The notes: generated from the letters alone by a model not told the origin. A DNA stretch of 64,000 nucleotides from Marinobacter sp. BW6 (GCF_008107725.1 NZ_VIRN01000035.1:243434-307433), one strand, 5' to 3'; positions 8,450 through 18,385 are shown, numbered from the stretch's first letter. Made by a program: numbers and translations.

Positions 8450-9958
8450 TTGACCACAGATACTGAACTTCAGCCGCAGGATGCTCCGCTGGGCCGTCTT
8501 CCCTTCACTTTTGCCAAGCGCAACGGAGTAATTCTGACCCGTTCGGATGCCGGCGAGCCGGTAATTCTGGTTCGGCCCGGTGCGTCTCACTCGGCGCTGG
8601 CGGAAGCGAACCGTATCAGTGGCGGTCGCGCCCGTTTTGCCACCATTGACCCTGACCGGTTCGATCAGGCCCTGAATTCCGCTTACCAGAACGATTCCGC
8701 CGAAGCCATGCAGATGGTGGAGGGCATCGGCGACGACATGGATTTGGCTTCCCTGGCTGATTCCGTCCCCGAAACCGAGGATTTGCTGGAGCAGGAAGAC
8801 GATGCCCCGATCATCCGCCTGATTAACGCCATCCTCACCGAGGCCGTGAAAACCAGCGCCTCGGATGTTCATATTGAGACCTACGAAAAGCGGTTAGTGG
8901 TTCGTTTCAGGGTGGATGGCGTGCTGCGGGAAGTGGTAGAGCCCAAGCGGGCGCTGGCCCCGTTGCTGGTGTCCCGGATCAAGGTTATGGCGAAGCTGGA
9001 TATTGCCGAGAAGCGCGTGCCCCAGGATGGCCGGATTGCGCTGAGGGTAGCCGGTCGGGAAGTGGATATCCGTGTGTCGACCATGCCGTCTTCCAGCGGT
9101 GAACGTGTGGTTCTGCGTTTGCTGGACAAACAGGCAGGTGCCATTCGGCTGGAATCCCTGGGCATGGCCGGGCGGGACCTGAAAGTTCTGCGCAAGCTGA
9201 TTCACCGGCCCTACGGTATCCTTCTGGTGACCGGCCCGACCGGTTCCGGTAAGTCCACCACACTCTATGCCTCGCTGCAGGAAATCAATGATCGCAGCCG
9301 CAACATCCTGACCGTTGAGGACCCCATTGAATATAACCTGCCGGGTATTGGTCAGACCCAGGTCAATACGAAAGTGGACATGACCTTTGCCCGCGGCCTT
9401 CGAGCCATTCTGCGTCAGGATCCCGATGTGGTGATGATCGGTGAGATCCGTGATCTGGAGACGGCAGAGATCGCGGTACAGGCGAGTCTGACCGGCCACC
9501 TGGTTCTGTCCACGCTGCACACCAACACCGCTGTTGGCGCCATCACCCGGCTAATGGACATGGGCATCGAGCCTTTCCTGATTTCATCCAGTCTGGTGGG
9601 CATTGTCGCTCAGCGGCTGGTTCGGGTTCTGTGCAAAGAGTGCCGGGAGCCTTACACACCGACAGAGGAACACTGCGAGTTCCTCCAGCAAGACCCCGCC
9701 AATCCGCCCACAATCTACCGTGCAACAGGTTGCAGTCATTGCAACCAACTCGGTTACCGTGGCCGGATCGGTATCTATGAGGTGGTTGAGATCTCGGAAG
9801 AGATCAGCTCTCTGATTCACAAACGGGCCGGTGAGTTGGACCTGGAGAAAATTGCTCGCCAGCATGGCCCCAGTATTCACGCAGACGGTGTGCAGAAAAT
9901 ACTGGACGGTGTGACCACGGTGGAAGAAGTGCTCCGCGTTACACACCGGGGTCAGTAA
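8450..9958 (+). CDS. gspE: Type II secretion ATPase GspE
   Basis: 502 residues. Order: N-terminal GspL-interacting region (1-115); N2E domain ending near 230; Walker A GPTGSGKST at 262-270; Asp box (LTVEDPIEY); Walker B with DPDVVMIGEIRD; His box (LVLSTLHTNTA); and the zinc-binding loop with CKEC and CSHC. It powers pseudopilus assembly from the cytoplasmic face. The start is a TTG at 8450 preceded by AGGA about 6 nt upstream; no better ATG precedes the conserved region. It is the first gene of the rightward gspE-M operon. Confidence 0.95.
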   Translation: MTTDTELQPQDAPLGRLPFTFAKRNGVILTRSDAGEPVILVRPGASHSALAEANRISGGRARFATIDPDRFDQALNSAYQNDSAEAMQMVEGIGDDMDLASLADSVPETEDLLEQEDDAPIIRLINAILTEAVKTSASDVHIETYEKRLVVRFRVDGVLREVVEPKRALAPLLVSRIKVMAKLDIAEKRVPQDGRIALRVAGREVDIRVSTMPSSSGERVVLRLLDKQAGAIRLESLGMAGRDLKVLRKLIHRPYGILLVTGPTGSGKSTTLYASLQEINDRSRNILTVEDPIEYNLPGIGQTQVNTKVDMTFARGLRAILRQDPDVVMIGEIRDLETAEIAVQASLTGHLVLSTLHTNTAVGAITRLMDMGIEPFLISSSLVGIVAQRLVRVLCKECREPYTPTEEHCEFLQQDPANPPTIYRATGCSHCNQLGYRGRIGIYEVVEISEEISSLIHKRAGELDLEKIARQHGPSIHADGVQKILDGVTTVEEVLRVTHRGQ

Positions 9959-9961
9959 ACC

Positions 9962-11173
9962 ATGCCAGCATACGAATACAAGGCACTGGATGCCCGGGGC
10001 AAGCAGAAGCATGGTGTGGTTGAGGCTGATGCTCCGAGAGCCGTTCGCCAGCAACTCCGGGAGCGTGGTCTGACGCCACTGGCGGTTGAACCGGCAGCGG
10101 AAAAACAGGCCCGAAGCAATCCTCTCAGCAGCCGTGGCTCCCTTGCCGCGGCCGATCTGGCCCTGGTTACCCGCCAGTTGGCAACGCTGATCCAGTCGGG
10201 TATTCCCATTGAGCAAGCGCTCTCTGCGGCAGCCCAGCAGTCGCCGAAGCCCAGAATTCGCAGCATGCTGATCGCTATCCGGGCCAAGGTCATGGAAGGT
10301 TACACTCTGGCAGACAGTCTCGGTGAGTTTCCGCGTGCGTTTCCGAGGCTGTATCGATCTACCGTTGCTGCAGGGGAGCACGCCGGCCACCTGGATCTGG
10401 TGCTTAACCGGCTGGCGGATTACACCGAAAGCCGTCAGGAAGCGCGGCAGAAGATTCAACTGGCAGCGATCTACCCCATCATTCTGAGTATCGTTGCCAT
10501 TGCCATCGTGGTGTTCCTGCTGACTTATGTGGTACCGGATATCATCGATGTGTTCCTGAAGCAGGGACAGGAGCTGCCAACGCTGACCATGGCGATGCTT
10601 GCAGTGTCGGAATTTCTGGCGGATTACGGTGTCTACCTGTTTATACTGCTGGTCGGCGCACTGATGGTGTTCCGGTTTTTCCTTACCAAGCCCGGGTTCC
10701 GGCTTCGGTTTCACAAGCGCTTGTTACATCTGCCACTGTTCTCCGGGATGGTCCGTGGAGTTAATACCGCCCGGTATGCCAGTACCCTGAGCATCCTGAC
10801 CACCAGTGGTGTGCCGTTGGTGGAGGCGATGCGTATTGCCGGTGAGGTGCTCTCCAACGATTTTCTGAGGCAGGAACTGAGGGATGCGGCCCGAAAGGTC
10901 AGTGAAGGCGGCTCATTACATCGTTCGCTTGATCAGACCGGGTATTTCCCGCCGATGATGCTGCACATGATCGCCAGCGGGGAGGCCAGTGGAGAACTGG
11001 ACAGCATGCTGGAACGGACCGCTCGCATGCAGGAAAACACCCTGCAATCCAAGATTGCCGCGATCGTGGGCCTGTTCGAGCCGATGATGCTGTTGGTGAT
11101 GGGCGTGGTGGTACTGATCATAGTGCTGGCCATCATGCTGCCGATATTGAATATGAGTAATCTCGTGGGATGA
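9962..11173 (+). CDS. gspF: Type II secretion platform protein GspF
   Basis: 403 residues, the usual length. It starts with the conserved MPAYEYKALDARGK block and contains two copies of the T2SSF helical domain (about 70-195 and 275-395) with three transmembrane helices (near 170-190, 215-240 and 375-397). Conserved LATLIQSGIPIEQAL and LSILTTSGVPLVEAM mark the two repeats. It forms the polytopic centre of the inner-membrane platform. It begins 3 nt after gspE; its TGA overlaps an in-frame ATG of the next frame. Confidence 0.95.
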   Translation: MPAYEYKALDARGKQKHGVVEADAPRAVRQQLRERGLTPLAVEPAAEKQARSNPLSSRGSLAAADLALVTRQLATLIQSGIPIEQALSAAAQQSPKPRIRSMLIAIRAKVMEGYTLADSLGEFPRAFPRLYRSTVAAGEHAGHLDLVLNRLADYTESRQEARQKIQLAAIYPIILSIVAIAIVVFLLTYVVPDIIDVFLKQGQELPTLTMAMLAVSEFLADYGVYLFILLVGALMVFRFFLTKPGFRLRFHKRLLHLPLFSGMVRGVNTARYASTLSILTTSGVPLVEAMRIAGEVLSNDFLRQELRDAARKVSEGGSLHRSLDQTGYFPPMMLHMIASGEASGELDSMLERTARMQENTLQSKIAAIVGLFEPMMLLVMGVVVLIIVLAIMLPILNMSNLVG

Positions 11174-11241
11174 AACCCGCGCCGGATTGTCAGTCGACAA
11201 ATCCGAACCGAAAGCAATCCATGCCAATGACGAGTGAGACA

Positions 11242-11694
11242 ATGACCATCAAGAACCTCAATACACACAATCACAATCGCGGCTTCACCCTGATCGAAAT
11301 CATGGTGGTGATGGTGATCCTGGGCCTGCTGGTGGCCATCGTGGCACCCAACATCATGGGCCGGAGTGACCAGGCAAAAGTCACCGTGGCGGAAACCCAG
11401 TTGAGCAACATTGCCAATGCTCTGGATCTCTATCGTCTGGACAACAGCCATTACCCATCTACCCAGCAGGGTCTTGAAGCACTGGTATCGAAGCCCAGCG
11501 GCAGCCCGGAACCAAAGAACTGGAATCAGGATGGTTACCTGAAGAGCGTGCCTGAAGACCCCTGGGGTTCTGAATACCAGTATGTAAGTCCCGGCACTGA
11601 AGGCCCCTACGACCTGTATTCCTATGGCTCTGACGGCCAGGAAGGCGGCGATGGCGACGCTGCCGATATCAGCGTCTGGGACACCGAGGGCTAA
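11242..11694 (+). CDS. gspG: Major pseudopilin GspG
   Basis: The prepilin signature is N-R-G followed by FTLIEIMVVMVILGLLVAIV, with the conserved Glu at +5; cleavage after Gly by the prepilin peptidase exposes Phe. The C-terminal part has the GspG features QQGLEALVSKP, GYLKSVPEDPWG and YDLYSYGSDG with the calcium-binding acidic loop near the end. The frame is open from 11170 (ATG overlapping the gspF stop), but a 38-residue leader would be abnormal. ATGs at 11221, 11227 and 11242 are alternatives; 11242 gives a 14-residue leader, the most usual length, though its ribosome site is weak. Confidence 0.92.
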   Translation: MTIKNLNTHNHNRGFTLIEIMVVMVILGLLVAIVAPNIMGRSDQAKVTVAETQLSNIANALDLYRLDNSHYPSTQQGLEALVSKPSGSPEPKNWNQDGYLKSVPEDPWGSEYQYVSPGTEGPYDLYSYGSDGQEGGDGDAADISVWDTEG

Positions 11695-11700
11695 ATCACT

Positions 11701-12231
11701 GTGCAGGTCAGATCCCGACAGACCGGTTTCACCCTGATTGAGATACTGGTGGTCCTGGTGGTTGTGGGTCTGCTCGCCTCCCTTGCGGTTTTCACGATGG
11801 GGGGAAGTTCCCAGCAGCGTGACCTGGAAAACGAAGTCAGGGAGCTGTATCTGCTCATGCAGACAGCCTCGGAGCAGGCGGTACTCAATAACCTGGAACT
11901 GGGCCTGAAGCTGGAAGAAGATGGCTACCAGTTCGTGGCCTATCAGGATCAGACCGGGGACTGGAAAGCGTCAGGCGAACGCATGTTCCGGGCCCGAAGT
12001 CTTCCCGAATGGGTCACCGTTACCGAGTTTATTGAAAGTGACGCACCGAGACTGGCGTCATCCGAGGACACACTGCTTCCGGATGTGGTGTTCTTCTCCA
12101 GTGGCGAGACTACACCGTTCGAGCTTGAATTCACCATTGGCAACGGGTCAGACAACATGCACGTGCTGGCCTCTGATGGTGTGTCGCCCATGGAGTGGCG
12201 CAAACCGGGTGATGAAGGGAGCGGCGGGTGA
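11701..12231 (+). CDS. gspH: Minor pseudopilin GspH
   Basis: 176 residues from a GTG start. Short leader MQVRSRQTG, then FTLIEILVVLVVVGLLASLAV with Glu at +5, typical of type IV pilin-like proteins, and a GspH-type beta-rich domain (NNLELGLKLEEDGYQFVAY). It starts 6 nt after gspG and its stop overlaps the gspI GTG (GTGA). GspH is thought to sit near the tip of the pseudopilus, coupling it to the I-J-K complex. Confidence 0.88.
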   Translation: MQVRSRQTGFTLIEILVVLVVVGLLASLAVFTMGGSSQQRDLENEVRELYLLMQTASEQAVLNNLELGLKLEEDGYQFVAYQDQTGDWKASGERMFRARSLPEWVTVTEFIESDAPRLASSEDTLLPDVVFFSSGETTPFELEFTIGNGSDNMHVLASDGVSPMEWRKPGDEGSGG

Positions 12232-12602
12232 AAACGCAGAGAGGGTTTACCCTGATCGAAGTGCTCATCGCTCTGCTTGTTTTCGGCCTGATTGCGACCG
12301 CAGCAGCCGAAGTTGGTAGCCAGTATATTTCCAGTTATGAACGGGTGCGGGACAAAACCCTGGCCAGTTGGTTGGCGGATAATCGGGTCAATGAAATCCG
12401 TCTGCAGGAAAACATCCCGGGGATCTCCGAGAACTCCAAGGACACCGACTTCGGGCCTTATCGCTGGCGGGTGACCACAGCGATACTGGCTACCGCCGAG
12501 GCGAAGATGCGTCGCGTTGAGGTGACGGTTGCCCGGTACCGCGAGGAGGGCGCGGCGCCAGTTCCTATTCATACCCTGTCTGCTTTCGTGGGGGCGCAAT
12601 GA
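12228..12602 (+). CDS. gspI: Minor pseudopilin GspI
   Basis: 124 residues, GTG start overlapping the gspH stop. The leader MKTQRG precedes FTLIEVLIALLVFGLIATAAA with Glu at +5. The soluble part (ASWLADNRVNEIRLQ) is the standard GspI motif. It forms the pseudopilus tip with GspJ and GspK. The stop overlaps the gspJ ATG (ATGA). Confidence 0.9.
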   Translation: MKTQRGFTLIEVLIALLVFGLIATAAAEVGSQYISSYERVRDKTLASWLADNRVNEIRLQENIPGISENSKDTDFGPYRWRVTTAILATAEAKMRRVEVTVARYREEGAAPVPIHTLSAFVGAQ

Positions 12603-13378
12603 TGGCCGTGCCCCGCCAGATCTGCCAACCGCAGCAACGTGGTTTTACCCTTCTGGAGGTGTTGATTGCGGTCACCATAACCGCCGTCATCGGGCTCGGT
12701 GTGTGGCAGGTGATTAACGGGGTGGTAAATTCACGAGATCGGGTGAATGAACTGGCTGAGCAGTTTGACGGCCTGCAACGGTCCATGCTCTTGCTGGAGC
12801 GGGACATTATGCAAGTGGTTAACCGCCCGGCGAGGGACATTTATGGCGATTTCCAGCCCGCACTGTCCAGTCGTGAGGATGACTTCTCCCTGTTGTTAAC
12901 CCGTCAGGGTTGGCGCAACCCCCTGGGCATCCGCCGCAGTGGCTTGCAGCGCGTTGGCTGGGAATATACCGGCAGCGAATTGCGGCGCCGGTACTGGCCC
13001 ATGGTGGACCAGGGCCAGGAAGATGACAGCCGCGACGTGCTGCTTCTGGAAGGTGTAAAACGCCTGGAAGTGCGGTTTCTGGATTCTAACCGTAGCTGGC
13101 AGCTCCAATGGCCAACCGATGAGGTGATGGCCGGATTGACCCCTGGTAGTCGCCCGGATATTCCACTGCCGCTGGGAATGGAAGTGACTCTGGAGCATGA
13201 GCGTTTCGGAACGCTGGTGCGGACCTTTGCACTGCCGGATTTTGATCCGGCAGTTGCCCAGGGAGCCCTGAATCAGGCCAACCAGGCTGCCAGCGAAGCG
13301 GGAGAGGAAAGCTCTGAAGAGGAGACCACCGAACAACAACCCGGTGAAAATACCGGCGCAACGGGGCAGGGAGGCTAG
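12599..13378 (+). CDS. gspJ: Minor pseudopilin GspJ
   Basis: 259 residues. The leader ends QQRG before FTLLEVLIAVTITAVIGLGVW (Glu at +5). The family motif LLERDIMQVVNRPARD follows the N-terminal helix. The last 45 residues are Glu/Gln/Gly-rich and probably disordered (AGEESSEEETTEQQPGEN), a longer tail than in classical GspJ. The ATG at 12599 overlaps the gspI stop; the next codon but one could also serve. Confidence 0.9.
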   Translation: MMAVPRQICQPQQRGFTLLEVLIAVTITAVIGLGVWQVINGVVNSRDRVNELAEQFDGLQRSMLLLERDIMQVVNRPARDIYGDFQPALSSREDDFSLLLTRQGWRNPLGIRRSGLQRVGWEYTGSELRRRYWPMVDQGQEDDSRDVLLLEGVKRLEVRFLDSNRSWQLQWPTDEVMAGLTPGSRPDIPLPLGMEVTLEHERFGTLVRTFALPDFDPAVAQGALNQANQAASEAGEESSEEETTEQQPGENTGATGQGG

Positions 13379-13384
13379 GCCGAT

Positions 13385-14389
13385 ATGGGGCACATCCCGG
13401 CGTTACCTTACCGTCAGCGCGGCGTGGCTTTGATCATGGTGCTCCTGGCTATGGCGTTGGTTGTCATGCTTGCCTCCGGCATGACCCAGCAACAGAGCCT
13501 CCGGGTGTTCAAGGCGGGTCACTATCTGGCCCAGCAGCAGGGCCAGAGTATTGCCCTGGGTGCCGAGGTCTTTGCCCGCCAGATCCTGCGCAGGGATTAT
13601 GACGAGGACAAGGAAGAGAATCTGATGGTCGACAGTCTGGACGAGTTCTGGGCCGCCAATGCGGCCGTTCTGCCGTTGGATGATAACGGCGTTGCTGAGG
13701 TCCAGATTGACGATCTTGGTGGCCGACTGAATCTGAATGATCTTGTAGGTGCTAATGGCCAGGTGGATCCTGTCGTCAGGAACCGGTTCGTTCAGCTGTT
13801 TGCTGCCCTGGGAATTACTGCAGTTTCTGTGGACTCCCTGGTGGACTGGATTGACCCCGATGACCAGACCATTACCGCCTATGGGGCCGAGGATGGTCAG
13901 TATCTTATGGCAGACCCCGGGTATCGTGCCGGCAACCAGCCTTTTACCACCGTAACCGAGCTGCGCCTGATAGAGGGCATGACTGAAGAGATTTTTCAGG
14001 CCCTCCGGCCCCATGTGGCTGCGCTTCCGGTGACCGGGGCGGGAATCAATGTGAACACAGCCACCGGCATGGTGATTCGCTCCCTGCATGAAGAGCTGAC
14101 GGACGCTCAGGCTGCGTCTATTCTTGAGAAGCGGGAAGAGGAGCGGTTTGAGAATCTTCAGGATTTTCTGGCGTTGCCGGAATTTGCCGGTCTCGGGCTT
14201 AAGTCGGTTGGCCTGGGTCTGCAGACACGGTTTTTTGAAGTTGCCTCGCGGATTACTTACGATAACCGTGTCGTGAATATGGTCAGTACCGTGTTCCGGA
14301 CTCCGGAAGGCGAAGTCCAGACGGTTAACAGGGATACCGGGCAGAAGAACCGAATTACCAAAGAGCCTTTTACCATTTCAGAAGGATAA
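13385..14389 (+). CDS. gspK: Minor pseudopilin GspK
   Basis: 334 residues. After a basic leader ending RQRG comes VALIMVLLAMALVVMLASGM, with no Glu at +5, which is the GspK hallmark and fits its role capping the pseudopilus tip. The central alpha-domain contains VDWIDPDDQTITAYGAED, the conserved metal-loop region. NVNTATGMVIRSL is typical of the second half. It starts 6 nt after gspJ. Confidence 0.92.
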   Translation: MGHIPALPYRQRGVALIMVLLAMALVVMLASGMTQQQSLRVFKAGHYLAQQQGQSIALGAEVFARQILRRDYDEDKEENLMVDSLDEFWAANAAVLPLDDNGVAEVQIDDLGGRLNLNDLVGANGQVDPVVRNRFVQLFAALGITAVSVDSLVDWIDPDDQTITAYGAEDGQYLMADPGYRAGNQPFTTVTELRLIEGMTEEIFQALRPHVAALPVTGAGINVNTATGMVIRSLHEELTDAQAASILEKREEERFENLQDFLALPEFAGLGLKSVGLGLQTRFFEVASRITYDNRVVNMVSTVFRTPEGEVQTVNRDTGQKNRITKEPFTISEG

Positions 14390-14391
14390 CC

Positions 14392-15696
14392 ATGTCTTAT
14401 CGCCTTTACGTCCGCCCGATACCGCCGTTTGCGGACGCTGACCAGGACCCCGATGCCCAGATGTTCAACTGGGTCCTGCACGATGCCGGTGGCGATGCCC
14501 AGGCCCGTGGCACTGGCGACAGTCGCGATACTATCGAGCAGACTCTGGGACAGAATGCCCTGGATAACGTTCTGTTGATCGGCCTCATTCCCGGAGAAGA
14601 AGCGATTTATTGTCTGGCCGACATTCCCGCAAAGCAGAGTCGGTTTATCAATCAGGCCTTACCCTACGCTGTTGAGGAGCAGATCGCTCAGGACATTGAT
14701 TCAGTGCACCTGGCTCTGGGATCCCACACCGACCATGGCTACCGGGTGGCTGCCATAGACCGGGAGCGGATGGGGCAATGGGTACAGCTGTTTGGGGGCT
14801 GGGAGCATGTGCGCCTCGAAGCCATTTATCCGGATGCCTCTTTGTTGCCCCGCACGGAGGGTGGCTGGTCCGTCTGTCTCGATGGCGAAACCGCAATGAT
14901 GGTGAGCGAGCGTGGCGAGTGGCTGAGCATGCAGTCTGCAAACCTCGGTATGTTTGCCCATACCCTCGCGGCACCCTCTGCCGAAGAAGTTGTTGCGGAA
15001 ATACCGGTCACCCTTTACGGAACTGCCGATGAGTTTGAAATCCAGCAATCGGCCATTACCGAGCTGAATGGCTCCGGTCGCCTTGCGGTTCGCAAGGAGG
15101 TGCTGGAACTGATGCCTCTGGAATTACTGTCCTACGCCCATCACCATCACCTGTGCGAACCGGTGAATCTGTGTCAGGGAATCTTTTCCTCTACATCCGG
15201 CAAGGTCAGCCCGCTGAAGCCATGGAAGCCGCTGATTGCGGTGGCGGCAGTCTGGTTCGTCGTCCAGGTGGCATTGAATGCCGGGATGGGGTTTTACTAT
15301 CAGAATCAGGCGGAAGCACTGCAAAGCGAGGCCATGGCGATCTATCGAGGGGCGTTTCCGAATGACCGGCGAACCCACGCAGGCAACGTCCGGCGTGTCA
15401 TCGAGGGGCAGTTGCGGGTTGCCGGCTCCAGTGGCCCGGAAGTGGACTTTATCACCCTGATGAAATACACCGGTCAGCAATACGCCCGCCTGCCGGGTAG
15501 CCAGGGGGTTAATTTCAATTCGGTGAATTACAGTCGCTCACGGGGTGAGCTGATTGTGGACGTGAGAGCGGATAGCTACGATCGTCTGAGCGCCCTGCGA
15601 AACGGGCTGGCGAACCAGGGTCTGGAAGCACAGATTGGCTCGGTTGTGAACGAAGCGAGCGGTGCACGTGGCCGCCTGACGGTTTCTGGAGGTTAA
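14392..15696 (+). CDS. gspL: Type II secretion platform protein GspL
   Basis: 434 residues. An N-terminal cytoplasmic actin-like domain (about 1-250; LPYAVEEQIAQDIDSVHLALG is conserved) binds GspE; one transmembrane helix lies at about 280-303 (PLIAVAAVWFVVQVALNAGM); the C-terminal periplasmic ferredoxin-like domain interacts with GspM. It begins 2 nt after the gspK stop, in the standard K-L-M order. Confidence 0.92.
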   Translation: MSYRLYVRPIPPFADADQDPDAQMFNWVLHDAGGDAQARGTGDSRDTIEQTLGQNALDNVLLIGLIPGEEAIYCLADIPAKQSRFINQALPYAVEEQIAQDIDSVHLALGSHTDHGYRVAAIDRERMGQWVQLFGGWEHVRLEAIYPDASLLPRTEGGWSVCLDGETAMMVSERGEWLSMQSANLGMFAHTLAAPSAEEVVAEIPVTLYGTADEFEIQQSAITELNGSGRLAVRKEVLELMPLELLSYAHHHHLCEPVNLCQGIFSSTSGKVSPLKPWKPLIAVAAVWFVVQVALNAGMGFYYQNQAEALQSEAMAIYRGAFPNDRRTHAGNVRRVIEGQLRVAGSSGPEVDFITLMKYTGQQYARLPGSQGVNFNSVNYSRSRGELIVDVRADSYDRLSALRNGLANQGLEAQIGSVVNEASGARGRLTVSGG

Positions 15697-15700
15697 GGGT

Positions 15701-16231
15701 ATGCTATCCCGAATCAAGGATCAGCCGGCGGTCGGCAAACTCATTGCGCAATACGACCAGTTGCCCCGTCGCGACCAGCAGGCCCTGGTGGTACTCGCCA
15801 TCGCGGTCTTTCTTGGCATTCTGTATTTTGCCGTCTGGCGTCCGGCTGCAGGCTTTTATGAGCAGTCCGAGACTGCACGAGACAACGCCGGTGAATTGCT
15901 CGCCTGGATGCAGGCAAACGAACAGACGATTCAGCGACTGGGTAATGCCGGTGGCAATGCCGCGACGACTGCGGCTGATAAGCCTGTTGATGGACGTGCC
16001 CTGATGGCGCTGGTGACGCGTTCCGCCGGTGAGGCGGGGCTGTCGCTTCAGCGCTTTGAGCCCAGTGGCGAGGACGCCATTCGTGTCTGGCTTGAGAACG
16101 CACCGTTTGCAGAGGTGGCGGCGTGGCTGGAACTGCTGAATGGCAACCATGGCGTGGTGATTGACCAGGCCGCCATGGATAGGGCGAGTGAACCGGGGCG
16201 GGTATCCGTTCGTTTAACACTGGCCATCTGA
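15701..16231 (+). CDS. gspM: Type II secretion platform protein GspM
   Basis: 176 residues: a cytoplasmic N-terminus, one transmembrane helix at about 30-48 (ALVVLAIAVFLGILYFAVW) and a periplasmic domain with RSAGEAGLSLQRFEPSGEDAIRVWLENAPF, the conserved GspM region. It stabilises GspL. The ATG has a GGAGG site upstream. It is the last secretion gene here; gspN and gspO do not follow. Confidence 0.9.
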   Translation: MLSRIKDQPAVGKLIAQYDQLPRRDQQALVVLAIAVFLGILYFAVWRPAAGFYEQSETARDNAGELLAWMQANEQTIQRLGNAGGNAATTAADKPVDGRALMALVTRSAGEAGLSLQRFEPSGEDAIRVWLENAPFAEVAAWLELLNGNHGVVIDQAAMDRASEPGRVSVRLTLAI

Positions 16232-16287
16232 TTCTGAAAACCAGATTCCGGGCCTTCTGTCCGGGACTGACGCAGGAGAAGGAAGCG

Positions 16288-16959
16288 ATGAGTAACGGCA
16301 GCGACAACAAGAACAAATCCGAGCCGGCCATTGTTCGTCTGGACGAAACGGCGCGCAATGAAGCCAGATCCATTCTGTTTCACGCCTATCGGAACGAGCC
16401 AACGTTCCAGTACCTGTTTGATCATCGTCGTCCCGGTTACGATCAGCGGGTGCGCGCGACCATCCGGGAACTGATTGATCTTTACTTTGAGCTTGATCAG
16501 GATGCTATCGGCGTGATGGTTGATGATACGCTCGTTGCCGTCGCGTTCATCGGCGACCCGGAACTGAGAATGAACCTGGCTGACCAGATCAGCTGGCGGA
16601 TCCGAATGGTCCTTACCACCGGTTTTGCCTCCACCCGCCGATATCTGGATTACCACGAGAAGATTCGTGACATGTTGCCACAGCCGTTGGCGCACCAATT
16701 GCCCATGATGGGCGTAAATCCCAAGTATCAGAATCGGGGCTATGGTCGTTTGTTGCTGAAGACCGTCGAAAAACTCTGTGCTGAAAACCCGCGGGGCAGC
16801 GGGCTGGTGCTTGATACCGGCAACAATCGTTATCTGCCTTTCTACGAATCCGAAGGTTTTCGGAGCCTTGGCAAGATACAGCTTGGCGATTTTGAGGATC
16901 ACGTGCTGTTCAGGGAAGTGCATCCGGAAACCAAAACGGCCGCGCCCGGCCAAACCTGA
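16288..16959 (+). CDS. GNAT-family N-acetyltransferase
   Basis: 223 residues with the acetyl-CoA pyrophosphate loop QNRGYGRLLLKTVEKL in GNAT motif A, preceded by the strand LPMMGVNPKYQ, and motif B NRYLPFYESEGFR. Families with this layout acetylate amines on small molecules or proteins; I cannot name the substrate. The start has AGGAGAAGGA upstream. It sits between the secretion operon and glutathione reductase, in the same direction and with short gaps, so some cotranscription is possible. Confidence 0.8.
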   Translation: MSNGSDNKNKSEPAIVRLDETARNEARSILFHAYRNEPTFQYLFDHRRPGYDQRVRATIRELIDLYFELDQDAIGVMVDDTLVAVAFIGDPELRMNLADQISWRIRMVLTTGFASTRRYLDYHEKIRDMLPQPLAHQLPMMGVNPKYQNRGYGRLLLKTVEKLCAENPRGSGLVLDTGNNRYLPFYESEGFRSLGKIQLGDFEDHVLFREVHPETKTAAPGQT

Positions 16960-16986
16960 TTTTTTTATTGTTTAACGGGAGAAGCT

Positions 16987-18348
16987 GTGTCTGACCAGCA
17001 GGATTTTGATCTGATCGTTATCGGAGCCGGCTCCGGCGGTGTCCGTCTCGCCCGAATGTCTGCCCAGAGGGGCGCAAAGGTGGCCGTTATTGAATCCAGG
17101 TATCTTGGCGGAACCTGCGTCAACGTTGGCTGCGTGCCCAAGAAACTGTTTGTGTACGGGGCCCATGTGCACGACGAGCTGGAAGACGCCGCCGGTTATG
17201 GCTGGCAGGTGCCTCTCGATGATGTCAGTTTCGACTGGCCCAAACTGGTGGCCAACAAGAACGCCGAGATCGAACGCCTCAACGGCATTTATGGCCGGCT
17301 ATTGGAAAATGCCGGTGTCACCATCATTGAAGGGACGGCGTCACTGTCGGACGCCAATACCGTAGTGGTGGGCGACACCTCGTACCGGGCCAAACACATT
17401 ACTGTGGCCACGGGCAGCTGGCCGGTTATTCCGGATGTGCCCGGCAAGGAATGCATTCTTACTTCCAACGAGATGTTCTACCTGCCGCAGTTGCCCAAGC
17501 AGGCTGTAGTGTGGGGTGGTGGCTATATCGCTGTGGAATTCGCCGGCATCCTGGCCGGATTAGGTGTTGATACAACCTTGCTGTATCGCGGCGATCTGTT
17601 CCTGCGCGGGTTTGATGGTGATATCCGACGGTTTACCGAACAGGAAATGCGCAAGAAAGGCGTAAACCTTCAGTTTGGTGTCACCATTGAATCCGTTGAA
17701 GCCGAGAATGCCCACTACCGGGTTCAACTGAACAATGGCGAAACCCTGGAAACCGGCCTTGTTATGGCAGCAACCGGGCGCCGGGCGTTGGTCGACGGGC
17801 TTGGTCTGACCGATCTTGGCGTGCAGCTCAGCGCGTCAGGGCATGTCGTGGTGGACGATCACTTTCAGACAGCGGTGCCCTCAATCACAGCGTTGGGTGA
17901 TGTGATCGGTACCCCACAACTCACTCCGGTCGCATTGGCGCAGGGCATGGTGCTCTCAAGGCGCCTGTTCGGCGACGGCAAAGGCGAGATGGATTATTCG
18001 GCCATTCCAACCGCCGTATTCTGCCAGCCCAACATCGGTACCGTCGGACTGACCGAGGAGGAGGCACGGGAAGCCGGGCATCGCCTGCGAATTTACCGCT
18101 CGGAATTCCGTCCGATGAAATACACGCTCAGTGGTCGCGAAGAACGGAGCTTGATGAAGTTGGTTGTAGACGACGAGACTGATCGCGTATTAGGTGCCCA
18201 TATGGTGGGGCCGGACGCGGGTGAGATTACCCAGGGACTGGCGGTTGCCATCAAGGCTGGTGCTACCAAGGCTCAGTTTGATTCCACCCTGGGCATTCAT
18301 CCGACGTCTGCGGAAGAGTTTGTCACCATGCGGGAGCCAGTGGCCTGA
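16987..18348 (+). CDS. gor: Glutathione-disulfide reductase
   Basis: 453 residues, the normal length. N-terminal FAD motif [20 protein letters not shown]; redox disulfide in [13 protein letters not shown] (Cys44 and Cys49); NAD(P)H-binding [17 protein letters not shown] motif ALGDV; and the C-terminal dimer-interface histidine in [12 protein letters not shown]. It reduces glutathione disulfide with NADPH in the cytoplasm. The start is a GTG with GGGAG upstream. A perfect 10-bp hairpin follows the stop. Confidence 0.93.
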   Translation: MSDQQDFDLIVIGAGSGGVRLARMSAQRGAKVAVIESRYLGGTCVNVGCVPKKLFVYGAHVHDELEDAAGYGWQVPLDDVSFDWPKLVANKNAEIERLNGIYGRLLENAGVTIIEGTASLSDANTVVVGDTSYRAKHITVATGSWPVIPDVPGKECILTSNEMFYLPQLPKQAVVWGGGYIAVEFAGILAGLGVDTTLLYRGDLFLRGFDGDIRRFTEQEMRKKGVNLQFGVTIESVEAENAHYRVQLNNGETLETGLVMAATGRRALVDGLGLTDLGVQLSASGHVVVDDHFQTAVPSITALGDVIGTPQLTPVALAQGMVLSRRLFGDGKGEMDYSAIPTAVFCQPNIGTVGLTEEEAREAGHRLRIYRSEFRPMKYTLSGREERSLMKLVVDDETDRVLGAHMVGPDAGEITQGLAVAIKAGATKAQFDSTLGIHPTSAEEFVTMREPVA

Positions 18349-18354
18349 TTCATA

Positions 18355-18380
18355 ACCGGCGCCCGGGTGAGGGCGCCGGT
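18355..18380. terminator. Shared hairpin between convergent genes
   Basis: ACCGGCGCCC at 18355-18364 and GGGCGCCGGT at 18371-18380 form a perfect 10-bp GC-rich stem around a 6-nt loop, exactly in the gap between the convergent gor and histidine kinase genes. There is no T-run on either side, so termination may be partial or Rho-aided. Confidence 0.6.
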
Positions 18381-18385
18381 GTCTC

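Noticed and set aside
9584..10714. 376-codon minus-strand frame opposite gspE/gspF
   Set aside because: It overlaps two unmistakable secretion genes; composition (His/Gln-rich) is typical of antisense translation.
11170..11241. Extended N-terminus of GspG from the ATG overlapping gspF
   Set aside because: It would give a 38-residue prepilin leader; later ATGs in frame fit the family better.
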